In this document: positions 34,953 to 43,714 of the stretch, in pieces
Layout: each line of letters opens with the position of its first letter
Position numbering within the stretch: position 1 is the first letter of the stretch
Source: Acidobacteriota bacterium
Lineage (GTDB): Bacteria > Acidobacteriota > Terriglobia > Bryobacterales > Bryobacteraceae
NCBI GenBank assembly: GCA_023436715.1
Contig: JAEZIJ010000015.1
Span: 5,933 to 69,932 of the forward strand
DNA: 64,000 nucleotides
Direction of reading: 5' to 3'
Made by a program: the position numbers and the translations under genes
The notes under the pieces: generated by a model
Told to the model about the DNA's origin: nothing
What the model saw: the letters and a program-made list of their open reading frames with translations, nothing else
Databases searched by the model: none

Positions 34953-35317
34953 GCGCAACCGCCATCCTTCAACAGCAGTGGATGACGGCCGCAGAACTGG
35001 CGGCCCGGCTCAACCTGGACGTTCAGACTCTCGCAAAGTGGCGCGTGATCGGCAAGGGTCCGCGCTGGATAAAACCAGGTCGGGAGGTCTTCTACCTTCC
35101 CGCGGACGTTGAGGAATGGTTAAACTCGCTCCGTAAGGAGCAGGACAATCATGTCCGACAAATTGCACAATCTCAGAAATCGCGACGGCCAGTGGCACTA
35201 TCGGTTCAAGTTCCGTGGCCGGGAGTACAGCGGTCCAACAGGTTTGGACGCCGTAGACTCAAATCTGAACGCTGCGGAGGAGATTGCCGCAGCGAAACTG
35301 GCGCAAATTCGCGGTGA
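34949..35317 (+). CDS. Excisionase-like HTH protein (recombination directionality factor candidate)
   Basis: The frame encodes 122 residues from GTG (GTGA overlap). Residues 10-60 form a winged HTH of the HTH_17/AlpA-Xis type: MTAAELAARLNLDVQTLAKW, then GPRWIKPGREVFYLPADVEEWL. It lies immediately upstream of the integrase, the classic xis position. The last 55 residues are encoded inside the integrase gene in another frame (167-base overlap) and may be a non-functional tail. An ATG at 34979-34985 could be an alternative start. Confidence 0.7.
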   Translation: MSATAILQQQWMTAAELAARLNLDVQTLAKWRVIGKGPRWIKPGREVFYLPADVEEWLNSLRKEQDNHVRQIAQSQKSRRPVALSVQVPWPGVQRSNRFGRRRLKSERCGGDCRSETGANSR

Positions 35318-36287
35318 TATGGAACGTAGCGACGCGCCCTTTGATCTAGCCGCCGGCCGCTTCGTGGCCTGGTGCGAAACGGTGGAGTACCGCCAGAAGT
35401 CCAGGACGGCGATGAGGATCAAGACTAGTTTCGCCTCGCTGGTCGAGTATTTCCGGAGCACCCCGGTGGCCCGGATCGCGGCCAACCCTGGCCTGATTGA
35501 CGATTACAAGGCCTGGAGAATCACCCAGCACGGCGTCCGTGACGTGACGCTCCGCAAGGATCTGCACAACCTCTCGCTGTTCTTCGGAAAGTGGGCCGTG
35601 AAGCGCGGGCTGGCGGAAGCAAACCCGCTCTCGAGGGCGGCGCGCGAGCAGGGGCGCGGAGTGACAATCCCGAGCGAGGCCGATTCGGTACGCATTCACC
35701 CGCTCTCGGCCGACGAAGAGGAGAAGTACTTCACCGCAGCCGCAACTATCGTGGACAAGCGCGGAATGCCAAAGGGACACACGGGCCTGCGGAACCTCTA
35801 CGACGTGGCGAAGATCATGCTGCTTCAGGGCGCCCGTCCGGAGGAGGTTGTCAGCCGGCGCAAGGAAGATTACCACCCGGCGACCGGCGAGCTGAAGATC
35901 ACGTTCGGGAAGTCTCGAGCGGCGCGGCGAATCCTCCATCTGTGCGAGGAGGCCCAGCAGATCGTCGAGGAACGGATGAAGCTCCCCGGCCCGTGGCTGT
36001 TCCCGAGCCCGCGGTATCCCGGCCGGCACATCGTAAAGCTGAACAAGGCGCACGACACGGTATGCGAGGAAACCGGCCTGGCCTTCGTGCTCTACGACCT
36101 CAGGCATACATTCGGCACGCGGATGGCCCAGCACACCGACGCATTCACCCTGGCCTCGCTCATGGGGCACGCAAACCTGCGAACAATCCAGCGGTACGTG
36201 CATCCCCAGGACGAGGCAAAGAAGGCCGCAATGTCCCGGTACGAAGCCGAGCGCATGCGGGCAAAGCTCAAGGTGGTGGGCAAATGA
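35151..36287 (+). CDS. int: Tyrosine-type integrase
   Basis: The product is 378 residues; AAGGAG precedes the ATG. It has an N-terminal arm-binding domain, a SAM-like core-binding domain (about 60-165) and a catalytic domain with R229 (ARPEEV), K254, R318 in YDLRHTFGT, H340 in LMGH and nucleophile Y349 in QRYVHP. It catalyses site-specific recombination between attP and attB, here the tRNA-Cys 3' end about 310 bases downstream. All catalytic residues are present, so it should be active. Confidence 0.95.
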   Translation: MSDKLHNLRNRDGQWHYRFKFRGREYSGPTGLDAVDSNLNAAEEIAAAKLAQIRGDMERSDAPFDLAAGRFVAWCETVEYRQKSRTAMRIKTSFASLVEYFRSTPVARIAANPGLIDDYKAWRITQHGVRDVTLRKDLHNLSLFFGKWAVKRGLAEANPLSRAAREQGRGVTIPSEADSVRIHPLSADEEEKYFTAAATIVDKRGMPKGHTGLRNLYDVAKIMLLQGARPEEVVSRRKEDYHPATGELKITFGKSRAARRILHLCEEAQQIVEERMKLPGPWLFPSPRYPGRHIVKLNKAHDTVCEETGLAFVLYDLRHTFGTRMAQHTDAFTLASLMGHANLRTIQRYVHPQDEAKKAAMSRYEAERMRAKLKVVGK

Positions 36288-36535
36288 GCGAGAAGCGGCA
36301 ATTGATGGCTTTGGCCCGGTCGATCAAGAAACGTCTTCACGAGCTGCAGAAAGACGTTGACATGCTAATCTCCTTGGCATATGCTAAGGACATGACGCGG
36401 CAGGAAAGCGGACACCGGGGCGGAAAGAGGCGCATGGAAACAATGACCCCCGAGGAGCGCCGGGAGGCCGCAAAGAAGGCAGCGGCGGTGCGGTGGCAGA
36501 ATGCCAAGGGGGACGCAAAGGGGACGGAGCGATAA
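36284..36535 (+). CDS. Small basic protein after the integrase
   Basis: The product is 83 residues; its ATG overlaps the integrase stop (ATGA). An N-terminal coiled-coil stretch is followed by a Lys/Arg-rich part with TPEERREAAKKAAAVRW, a motif seen in short phage and plasmid proteins. No function known. It is the last prophage gene before the att site. Confidence 0.6.
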   Translation: MSEKRQLMALARSIKKRLHELQKDVDMLISLAYAKDMTRQESGHRGGKRRMETMTPEERREAAKKAAAVRWQNAKGDAKGTER

Positions 36536-36596
36536 CGCTATGGTGGAGATAACGCGAGCGGAATCAACCGAATACAGTGAAGTTCAGAACTCAGGA

Positions 36597-36649
36597 GAAA
36601 GGGTCTGCAAAGCCTTTATTCGGGAGTTCGATTCTCTCCCGCGCCTCCA
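36597..36649 (+). other. attR: 3' half of tRNA-Cys (GCA)
   Basis: From 36597 to 36649 the sequence forms an anticodon arm with loop CTGCAAA (anticodon GCA), a variable region, a T arm (stem GGGAG with CTCTC, loop TTCGATT), the 3' acceptor strand CCGCGCC, discriminator T and CCA. The matching 5' acceptor strand (GGCGCGG) and a D arm are absent upstream, so it is not a functional tRNA. This is what integration into a tRNA 3' end leaves behind. The complete tRNA-Cys should lie left of the window. Confidence 0.85.
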
Positions 36650-36722
36650 GTAAGACCGATTCAACCAAACCACGGCCGCAGGACGATTATGGCTGCGGTG
36701 CCGGCCGGTAGGCCCTACGTGT

Positions 36723-37433
36723 TCATCTCTTCAGGAGTTGCTGCACCTCTTCGATCGAGAATGGCGGCTCACGCCGGTGGATTACAACGTGGCAATTGGG
36801 GCATACCGGTCGTAGATCCTCGATCGGATTGACTTCGTATTCTGAGCCAATGCTGGCGACGGGGCGGATGTGATGCACATGAATGATGCCGTCAGCTACG
36901 GGGCCATATTGCTCAGCGAAACTGAGGCTGCACACAGAACAAACAGTCCCGTAGTGCTCCAAACATCGCCTCCGGGCCACCCGGTTCCGCTCGTAAGCGT
37001 TTACGACGATGGTGGTGGTACTGCCCTCTCTGAGTGATCCGGTCACGACGTCGGGATATAGTCTCCCGGAACTGTTGTCGAGTAATCCATACTCTACGGC
37101 TGCATCTCGAAGTTCCGGCCGGAGTCGCCACAGAAAGCCACGACCTTCGCGAGAATTCCTCCCGGTGAATAGTACGTGCCACCATCTCGTGCTTCCGTCA
37201 GGTCTCTTTGGCGGCTGTACTTCACTCAATTCAGTCAAGCGCTTAGCCAGGTTCGCAGCTTCCAGATTTATGGGGCCGTGATGGGGAAGGCCCATGCAAT
37301 GTGCAATCTCACCACACGAGAGCTCGTTCTGAGGAGCCTCGCAGAGGAGAGTCAGCATCTCTCGCTGGCGCGCGGTCAGGCTGCCCGCGATTCTTATCAA
37401 TGCTTCTGCGAGTAGGGAGGCATCCTCCGACAT
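36723..37433 (-). CDS. HNH endonuclease, possible restriction enzyme
   Basis: The product is 236 residues. The C-terminal domain has CSVCSL, HVHHIRPVAS, an acidic NPIEDLRPVCPNCH and a final IHRR, a complete zinc-stabilised HNH core of the McrA/restriction type. The N-terminal part, with an HTH-like helix pair near 20-60, may read DNA or partner signals. No methyltransferase lies next to it, so it may cut modified DNA or act alone. It lies 73 bases beyond attR, on the host side. Base composition is lower in GC than its neighbours, suggesting transfer. Confidence 0.8.
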   Translation of the reverse strand: MSEDASLLAEALIRIAGSLTARQREMLTLLCEAPQNELSCGEIAHCMGLPHHGPINLEAANLAKRLTELSEVQPPKRPDGSTRWWHVLFTGRNSREGRGFLWRLRPELRDAAVEYGLLDNSSGRLYPDVVTGSLREGSTTTIVVNAYERNRVARRRCLEHYGTVCSVCSLSFAEQYGPVADGIIHVHHIRPVASIGSEYEVNPIEDLRPVCPNCHVVIHRREPPFSIEEVQQLLKR

Positions 37434-37487
37434 GTTTTCACCATAGCGCTGAAAGAGCGATATCCGGGATCAGAATGTCAGAATAGA

Positions 37488-37551
37488 GGTACTAGTACCG
37501 CTCCCCCTTTTCGCGAACATTTGACACTTCCAAACAGACTGAGCCTATTAC
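37488..37551 (+). promoter_or_regulatory. Palindrome plus -35 consensus upstream of a small gene
   Basis: GGTACTAGTACC (37488-37499) is a perfect 12-base palindrome. A perfect -35 TTGACA lies at 37521-37526. The -10 is weaker: CCTATT at 17 bases or TATTAC at 19 bases. Transcription from it would start near the GTG at 37556. The core ACTAGT of the palindrome is shared with the prophage operator sites; whether this matters is unknown. Confidence 0.4.
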
Positions 37552-37555
37552 TTTT

Positions 37556-37780
37556 GTGAGCATCATTCTGTACACTGGCGGTGTGAATGAAACGAAGCCG
37601 TTCACATATAACATCGTTGAATTCATCACCAGGGACGTCGAGATAGATACGGACCGCATCCCCCAGTACGACGACGAAGCCGGGGCGCGCGCCGCGGGTC
37701 ACGATCACGGCGATATTTTCAAGACGCCGGACGGGCGACTGGGCATGGTCGGCGTGATACCTTCAGACGGGCGCGAGTAG
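37556..37780 (+). CDS. Small protein of unknown function
   Basis: The product is 74 residues from GTG at 37556; GTG at 37583 is an alternative. It is acidic, with DIFKTPDGRLGMVGVIP at the end. The gene has a plausible promoter just upstream and no strong SD, so a leaderless message is possible. No family recognised. Confidence 0.45.
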   Translation: MSIILYTGGVNETKPFTYNIVEFITRDVEIDTDRIPQYDDEAGARAAGHDHGDIFKTPDGRLGMVGVIPSDGRE

Positions 37781-37803
37781 CAACTCGCGCCCGCTCTTGT
37801 GCG

Positions 37804-38889
37804 CTACTCGTACGGAAGATTGAGGGCTTCCATGATGCCCCTCATATAGCCGAAGGCGAGCACCTTGCCTCCCATGGCGTAACCGGGGCGGTCGTTTGCC
37901 TCCCCCTCGATGGTGGGGGCGTGGTCCGGGCGGATAGGGCCGGTAAAGCCGCCCTTGCTGTAAATCTTGAGCATCCGGACCATATCAGTCGGGCCGTTGT
38001 CGTGGAAGGTCTCGTGGAACTTCTCTTTCGTGCCTTCCACATCCCGGAAATGCACGAAGAAGATCTTTTTCTTGCCGCACCATTCCTTCGCGAGCGAATA
38101 GATGTCCTCGCCCATGAGGCGGAAGTTGGCCTGGCAGAAGGTGACCCCGTTGATCGGGCTCGGAACCATATCCATCACGCGACGATAGTTCCGCGCGCTG
38201 GTAACGATGCGCGCGACTCCGCGCAGGGGCGAAATCGGTGGATCGTCGGGGTGCAGCGCCATCTGCACGCCGAATTTGTCCGCCACCGGCATCACCGCCT
38301 TGACGAAGTACGTCATGTTATCCCACATCTTCTCTTCGCTGACTTCGCCCCAGCGGGTGTTTCCTAAAGCCTTTGCCGCGGCGAGGTCGAACTCGCTCGT
38401 GAGGGCGCCGCCGCGTTCCGGCAGGTTCGTGCGGGTACGGGACCATCCCAGCCCGGCCATGAAGTTGTAGCAGATCATCTTGATGCCGGCCTTGCTGAGC
38501 GCTTCAATGGCCCACTTGTAGTTTTCGATCTCCTCGTCGCGGCCCTCAACCCCGAGCTTGATTCTCTCCGCGGCCACGGGGTGGCTTTCGACGCCGGCGA
38601 TCGTGATGCCGGACTCCGCGAACCCATCCTTGAGTTTCTGGACGACTTCGACGTACTCCTCGCGGCGGTACCGGCTCAGACCGACACCCGCAATGGCATA
38701 GTTCACGCCGATTTGTCTCGATAGCCTGACATCGCGGCTGCGAGGCGACGAGTACAACTCGGCAAATTTTATTCCCGGTTTCCCGGGTTTCTGTTTTTCG
38801 GGCGCTGCGAACGCGGGCAGGGCAGAGCTGGCACCTGCCAAAGTGGCCAACGTGCCCTGAAGGGCGCCGCGGCGTGTAAGACGGTTCAT
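37804..38889 (-). CDS. uxuA: Mannonate dehydratase (UxuA) homologue with Tat signal
   Basis: The product is 361 residues; a perfect AAGGAGG SD lies 5-6 bases before the ATG. Residues 1-30 are a Tat-type leader (TRRGALQG, hydrophobic stretch, AFA cleavage site). The mature part is a UxuA-like TIM barrel: ALHPDDPP, FCQANF, FVHFRDVEGT, FHDNGPTDM and IRPDHAPTIEGE carry the metal and substrate ligands. UxuA converts D-mannonate to 2-keto-3-deoxygluconate and is normally cytosolic, so export is unusual. It is divergent from a sugar symporter gene and may act on extracytoplasmic sugar acids. Confidence 0.8.
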   Translation of the reverse strand: MNRLTRRGALQGTLATLAGASSALPAFAAPEKQKPGKPGIKFAELYSSPRSRDVRLSRQIGVNYAIAGVGLSRYRREEYVEVVQKLKDGFAESGITIAGVESHPVAAERIKLGVEGRDEEIENYKWAIEALSKAGIKMICYNFMAGLGWSRTRTNLPERGGALTSEFDLAAAKALGNTRWGEVSEEKMWDNMTYFVKAVMPVADKFGVQMALHPDDPPISPLRGVARIVTSARNYRRVMDMVPSPINGVTFCQANFRLMGEDIYSLAKEWCGKKKIFFVHFRDVEGTKEKFHETFHDNGPTDMVRMLKIYSKGGFTGPIRPDHAPTIEGEANDRPGYAMGGKVLAFGYMRGIMEALNLPYE

Positions 38890-39023
38890 TAATCCTCCTT
38901 AATGAGAGTGTGCAGGCTACCCAGTGAAGGCGACAGAAAAGTTAAATAGGTTTCAGCTCGCCGAAAGCAGAGTTCTGCAGCGCCGTCAGGCGTATGATAA
39001 ACTCACACGTCGAGGTTTTTTGA

Positions 39024-40673
<1,650 letters not shown>

Positions 40674-40679
40674 AGGCAT

Positions 40680-40868
40680 ATGTGGGATCTTAGGTTGCCT
40701 GCGGGCATGTTCTTTTTCGGGCTGGGACTGATTCTGTGCGGTTACGGCTTGTTCGTACCCGCGCGTGCGGCGATGGCTCCGGACATCAACGTGAATCTCT
40801 ATAGCGGCCTCGCGATGGGCGTTTTCGGGGCGATCATGCTGCTGCTCGCGTGGCGGAGGCCCTCGTGA
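40680..40868 (+). CDS. Small two-span membrane protein
   Basis: The product is 62 residues with hydrophobic stretches near 8-28 and 42-58. It lies 6 bases after the symporter and overlaps the galactokinase start (GTGA), so it is a real member of the operon. It might stabilise the transporter. No family recognised. Confidence 0.65.
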   Translation: MWDLRLPAGMFFFGLGLILCGYGLFVPARAAMAPDINVNLYSGLAMGVFGAIMLLLAWRRPS

Positions 40869-42004
40869 AGGACGCCTTCGCGCGCGTTTTCGGGCCTGCG
40901 GACGGAGTGCGTGTGTTCCGCGGTCCGGGGCGGGTGAACCTGATCGGCGAGCACACGGACTACAACCTCGGGTTCGTGCTGCCGATGGCACTCGACATGG
41001 CGTGCTTCGTTGCCGCCGCGCCGAACGGCGGGGACACCCTGCGCGTGTACTCGGAGGACATGAAGCAGTCGCGCGAGTGGCCGGTAGCGGCGCTGCCGAC
41101 GCTCGAGCCCGCGCACGATTGGGGCGATTACGTGGCCGGCGTGGCCCAGCAACTCGTGCGTGCGGGTTACGCCGTGGCTCCCTCGAACCTGCTGATCCAC
41201 AGCACCGTGCCGGTCGGATCGGGGTTGAGCTCATCTGCGGCGCTTGAGACTTCGACGGCGCTGGCGCTGCTCGCCGGCCGCCCGATGGACAAGCTCGAAC
41301 TCGTGAAGCTGTGCCGGCGGGCGGAGAACGAGTTCGTCGGCATGCCGTGCGGCATCATGGACCAGTACATCTCCGTGTTCGGCAGAGAAGGCGCGGCGGT
41401 GAAGATCGATTGCCGCAGCCTGGAGCACGGCGTCGCGCAACTGCCGCCGGAGATCGCCATCGTGGCGGTGAACACGATGGTGAAGCACGAACTCGGGCAA
41501 TCGGCATACCGCGACCGCGTGCGTGAGTGCAAGGAAGCGGTCGAGGTGATCCGCCGCATGCGCCCGGATGTGGCAAGCTTGCGCGACGTGGACGTGGCCA
41601 TGTTCGAGATTGCAGCCGACGACATTCCTCCGGTGCCGCGCAAGCGCGCGCGCCACGTGGTGACCGAGGACGCACGCGTGGAAGCGTTCATGGAGGCATC
41701 CAACCGAGGCGACCTCGAAGACATGGGTGCGCTGTTCGTGGCATCACACCGCAGCCTGCAATACGACTACGAAGTGAGCTGCGAGGAACTGGACTTCCTC
41801 GTGGATACGGCCCTCGGCCTCTCCGGCGTGATGGGCGCCCGCATGACGGGCGGCGGCTTCGGCGGCTGCACGGTGAACCTGGTGCGGCCGGAAGAGGTAG
41901 CTAAGTTCTCCGAGCGGATTACCGAGGCGTATCGGCAGAAGTTCGGGATTACGCCGAGTATTTATCCGTGCCGGCCCTCGGCGGGCGCAGACGAGGTTTG
42001 CTGA
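40865..42004 (+). CDS. galK: Galactokinase
   Basis: The product is 379 residues from GTG at 40865 (overlapping the upstream stop); a GTG at 40850 would add 5 residues. All GHMP kinase motifs are present: the galactokinase signature GRVNLIGEHTDYN, the ATP loop PVGSGLSSSAALE and the C-terminal GARMTGGGFGGCTVNL. It phosphorylates galactose at C1 with ATP as the first Leloir step. No galT or galE is in the window. Confidence 0.93.
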   Translation: MKDAFARVFGPADGVRVFRGPGRVNLIGEHTDYNLGFVLPMALDMACFVAAAPNGGDTLRVYSEDMKQSREWPVAALPTLEPAHDWGDYVAGVAQQLVRAGYAVAPSNLLIHSTVPVGSGLSSSAALETSTALALLAGRPMDKLELVKLCRRAENEFVGMPCGIMDQYISVFGREGAAVKIDCRSLEHGVAQLPPEIAIVAVNTMVKHELGQSAYRDRVRECKEAVEVIRRMRPDVASLRDVDVAMFEIAADDIPPVPRKRARHVVTEDARVEAFMEASNRGDLEDMGALFVASHRSLQYDYEVSCEELDFLVDTALGLSGVMGARMTGGGFGGCTVNLVRPEEVAKFSERITEAYRQKFGITPSIYPCRPSAGADEVC

Positions 42005-42016
42005 AGCTTCCGCATC

Positions 42017-42046
42017 TTGCTGTTGTGGTCCCGTTGTGACTACAAT
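42017..42046 (+). promoter_or_regulatory. Autoregulatory-type promoter/operator of the antitoxin gene
   Basis: A -10 TACAAT (42041-42046) with a weak -35 TTGCTG (42017-42022) overlaps an inverted repeat: TTGTGGTC (42023-42030) and GACTACAA (42038-42045), one mismatch, 7-base loop. Antitoxins of the RelB/DinJ type bind such sites. Predicted transcription start is at about the ATG, suggesting a leaderless message. Confidence 0.55.
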
Positions 42047-42051
42047 TGGGC

Positions 42052-42318
42052 ATGGCGAGGGCTGATACCTATGTCCGTGCCCGCATCGACACGGTGACGA
42101 AGGACCGGGCAGCCGATGCGCTCGAAGCGATGGGGCTATCCATCTCGGATGCTATTCGCCTGCTGATGCTGCGCGTAGCGGACGAACGCCGGCTACCCTT
42201 CGATGTCCGGGTGCCAAATGCTACGACTCGCAGGGCCATAGCCGAGCTTGAGAGGGGCGAAGGCAAGCGCGTCCGCGGCATCAGAGCGCTGCTGGCGGAT
42301 CTGAATGCGGACCATTGA
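42052..42318 (+). CDS. RelB/DinJ-type antitoxin, orphan
   Basis: The product is 88 residues from ATG 42052. The N-terminal strand (RADTYVRARID) and helices with AADALEAMGLSISDAIRLLML form a ribbon-helix-helix domain as in RelB/DinJ; the C-terminus should wrap the toxin. The matching YafQ/RelE-like toxin starts in the correct overlapping position but is cut after 13 codons. The antitoxin and its operator look intact, so it may now act only as a repressor or as an anti-addiction factor. Confidence 0.85.
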   Translation: MARADTYVRARIDTVTKDRAADALEAMGLSISDAIRLLMLRVADERRLPFDVRVPNATTRRAIAELERGEGKRVRGIRALLADLNADH

Positions 42319-42346
42319 GTATTCCGCAGCGTTCAAACCTGACTAA
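42305..42346 (+). pseudogene. Truncated YafQ/RelE-family toxin start
   Basis: The frame from ATG 42305 reads MRTIEYSAAFKPD and stops at TAA 42344-42346. MRTIEY..AFK is a typical N-terminus of YafQ-like mRNA interferases, and the overlap with the antitoxin stop is the usual TA arrangement. The rest of the toxin is missing; a palindromic element starts 24 bases downstream. Confidence 0.7.
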
Positions 42347-42369
42347 TACAGAGCCACAAAAAATGAGTT

Positions 42370-42444
42370 GGCCGCAGATGAACACGGATCAAAGCTGATC
42401 GAAAGTGCAGGTTTATCTGCGTTGATCCGTGTTCATCTGCGGCC
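42370..42444. repeat. 75-bp palindromic (MITE/REP-like) element
   Basis: Bases 42370-42392 are an exact inverted copy of 42422-42444 (23 bases, starting GGCCGCAGATGAACACGG). A 29-base loop separates them. It looks like a small mobile or REP-like palindrome and replaces the body of the toxin gene. It ends 21 bases before the dinB start, so it could affect dinB expression. Copy number elsewhere cannot be seen here. Confidence 0.75.
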
Positions 42445-42465
42445 CGATTGAGGGTTTTGGGCCGG

Positions 42466-43710
42466 ATGAGAACCATTTTCCACCTCGACATGGATGCGTT
42501 CTTCGTCTCGGTCGAAGAGCTGTTCGACCCGTCGTTGAAGGGCAAGGCGGTGGTGGTGGGCGGACAGGCGCACGAGCGCGGCGTGGTGTCCGCCGCGTCC
42601 TATGAGGCCCGGAAGTTCGGGGTGCATTCGGCCCTGCCGTTGCGTACCGCGTACCAGCGCTGCCCCCACGCGATTTTCATCGACGGCCATCCAGGCCGAT
42701 ACCGCGAGTACTCCGAGAAGGTCTTCGAGATCCTCCGCAGCTTTACACCCGTGGTCGAGATGGCATCCATCGATGAGGCGTACCTCGATATGACGGGCAC
42801 GGAGCGCCTCCACGGTCCGCCGCTGCGAGCTGCGCACCTGCTCCATCAGAAGGTGAAAGAGCGGACCGAACTCAACTGCTCGATCGGCATCTCCGCCGCG
42901 CGCATGGTTGCCAAAGTCGCCTCGGACCAGGCGAAGCCTAACGGCATACTCTGGGTGATCCCGGGCCAGGAGGCGAGCTTCCTTGCGCCGCTGGACGTGC
43001 GCAGAATTCCGGGCGTCGGCAAGGTCACCGAAAAACACCTGAACGCGTACGGCATTCACCGTGTAGGCGACATGATGCGGCTGGACGAGTCTTTTCTGGA
43101 GGAGAAGTTCGGGAAGTGGGGGCTCGCGCTGGCCGGAAAAGCGCGCGGCCTGGACGCCGGAGGCTGGTTCGACGTGGAACTCGGCGATCGGGAAGACCCG
43201 AAATCCATCAGCCACGAGCACACGTTCACGGAGGATACGGCGGACCAGCAATTAATCGAATCCACGCTGGCCCAGCTCTGCGTCATGGTGGGCCGCCGCC
43301 TGCGCGAGCACGCGCTCCACACACGCACCGTGCAACTCAAGCTGCGCTACAAGGACTTCACCACGATCACTCGAGCCCACACCCTCGATCACGCGACCCA
43401 ACTCGATACCGAGCTCATCCAGGAAACCCGCGTTCTGTTCCGGACCAACTGGAAGCCGGGAGCGCTCGTCCGGCTCGTGGGTGTACACGCCGGATCGCTC
43501 GCCGCCGCGGAAGGCCAGATGAACCTGCTCGAGCACGAGCAGAGCGACCGTTGGAGAAAAGCGCTGGGCGCGGTGGACCGGCTGCGAGATAAGTTCGGCG
43601 AATCCGCCGTCTCACTCGGCACCGCGGTTAAGGGTACCTATCGCGAGAAGACGCATGAGAACCCGGCCGGCCTGCCGGGAAAGCGCAAGCCGGACGGGGA
43701 GGGGAAGTAA
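42466..43710 (+). CDS. dinB: DNA polymerase IV
   Basis: The product is 414 residues from ATG 42466. Y-family motifs are intact: HLDMDAFF with D8 and D10, the Tyr-rich SYEARKFGV steric region, and SIDEAYLD with D103 and E104. A helix-hairpin-helix RIPGVGKVTEKHL and a little-finger domain follow. Near the C-terminus, EGQMNLL is a plausible sliding-clamp binding motif. It performs error-prone bypass synthesis. No LexA box was recognised upstream; the palindromic element lies there instead. It converges on the Ig-repeat gene with a 4-base gap. Confidence 0.95.
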   Translation: MRTIFHLDMDAFFVSVEELFDPSLKGKAVVVGGQAHERGVVSAASYEARKFGVHSALPLRTAYQRCPHAIFIDGHPGRYREYSEKVFEILRSFTPVVEMASIDEAYLDMTGTERLHGPPLRAAHLLHQKVKERTELNCSIGISAARMVAKVASDQAKPNGILWVIPGQEASFLAPLDVRRIPGVGKVTEKHLNAYGIHRVGDMMRLDESFLEEKFGKWGLALAGKARGLDAGGWFDVELGDREDPKSISHEHTFTEDTADQQLIESTLAQLCVMVGRRLREHALHTRTVQLKLRYKDFTTITRAHTLDHATQLDTELIQETRVLFRTNWKPGALVRLVGVHAGSLAAAEGQMNLLEHEQSDRWRKALGAVDRLRDKFGESAVSLGTAVKGTYREKTHENPAGLPGKRKPDGEGK

Positions 43711-43714
43711 GGCG

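Larger units (their letters stand above)
1..36649. mobile_element. Prophage, right end in tRNA-Cys; left end lies outside the window
   Basis: A continuous set of phage modules fills this region: replication, packaging, head, adaptor, tail fibre, internal virion proteins, repressor/operator, excisionase and integrase. It ends in a 3' fragment of tRNA-Cys directly after the integrase gene. No tape-measure gene is seen, two or three adaptor-type proteins follow the capsid gene, and a 1581-residue ejection-type protein is present, which together suggest a short-tailed podovirus-like virion. Almost all genes are on the plus strand and overlap by ATGA or GTGA; the three reverse-strand units are an acyltransferase pair, a secreted protein and the repressor. 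All core modules are intact, so it may be inducible. That is an inference. The intact tRNA-Cys and attL should lie left of position 1. Confidence 0.93.

Noticed and set aside
36577..36649. A complete tRNA-Cys gene
   Set aside because: Only the anticodon arm onward is tRNA-like; the 5' acceptor strand and D arm do not match.
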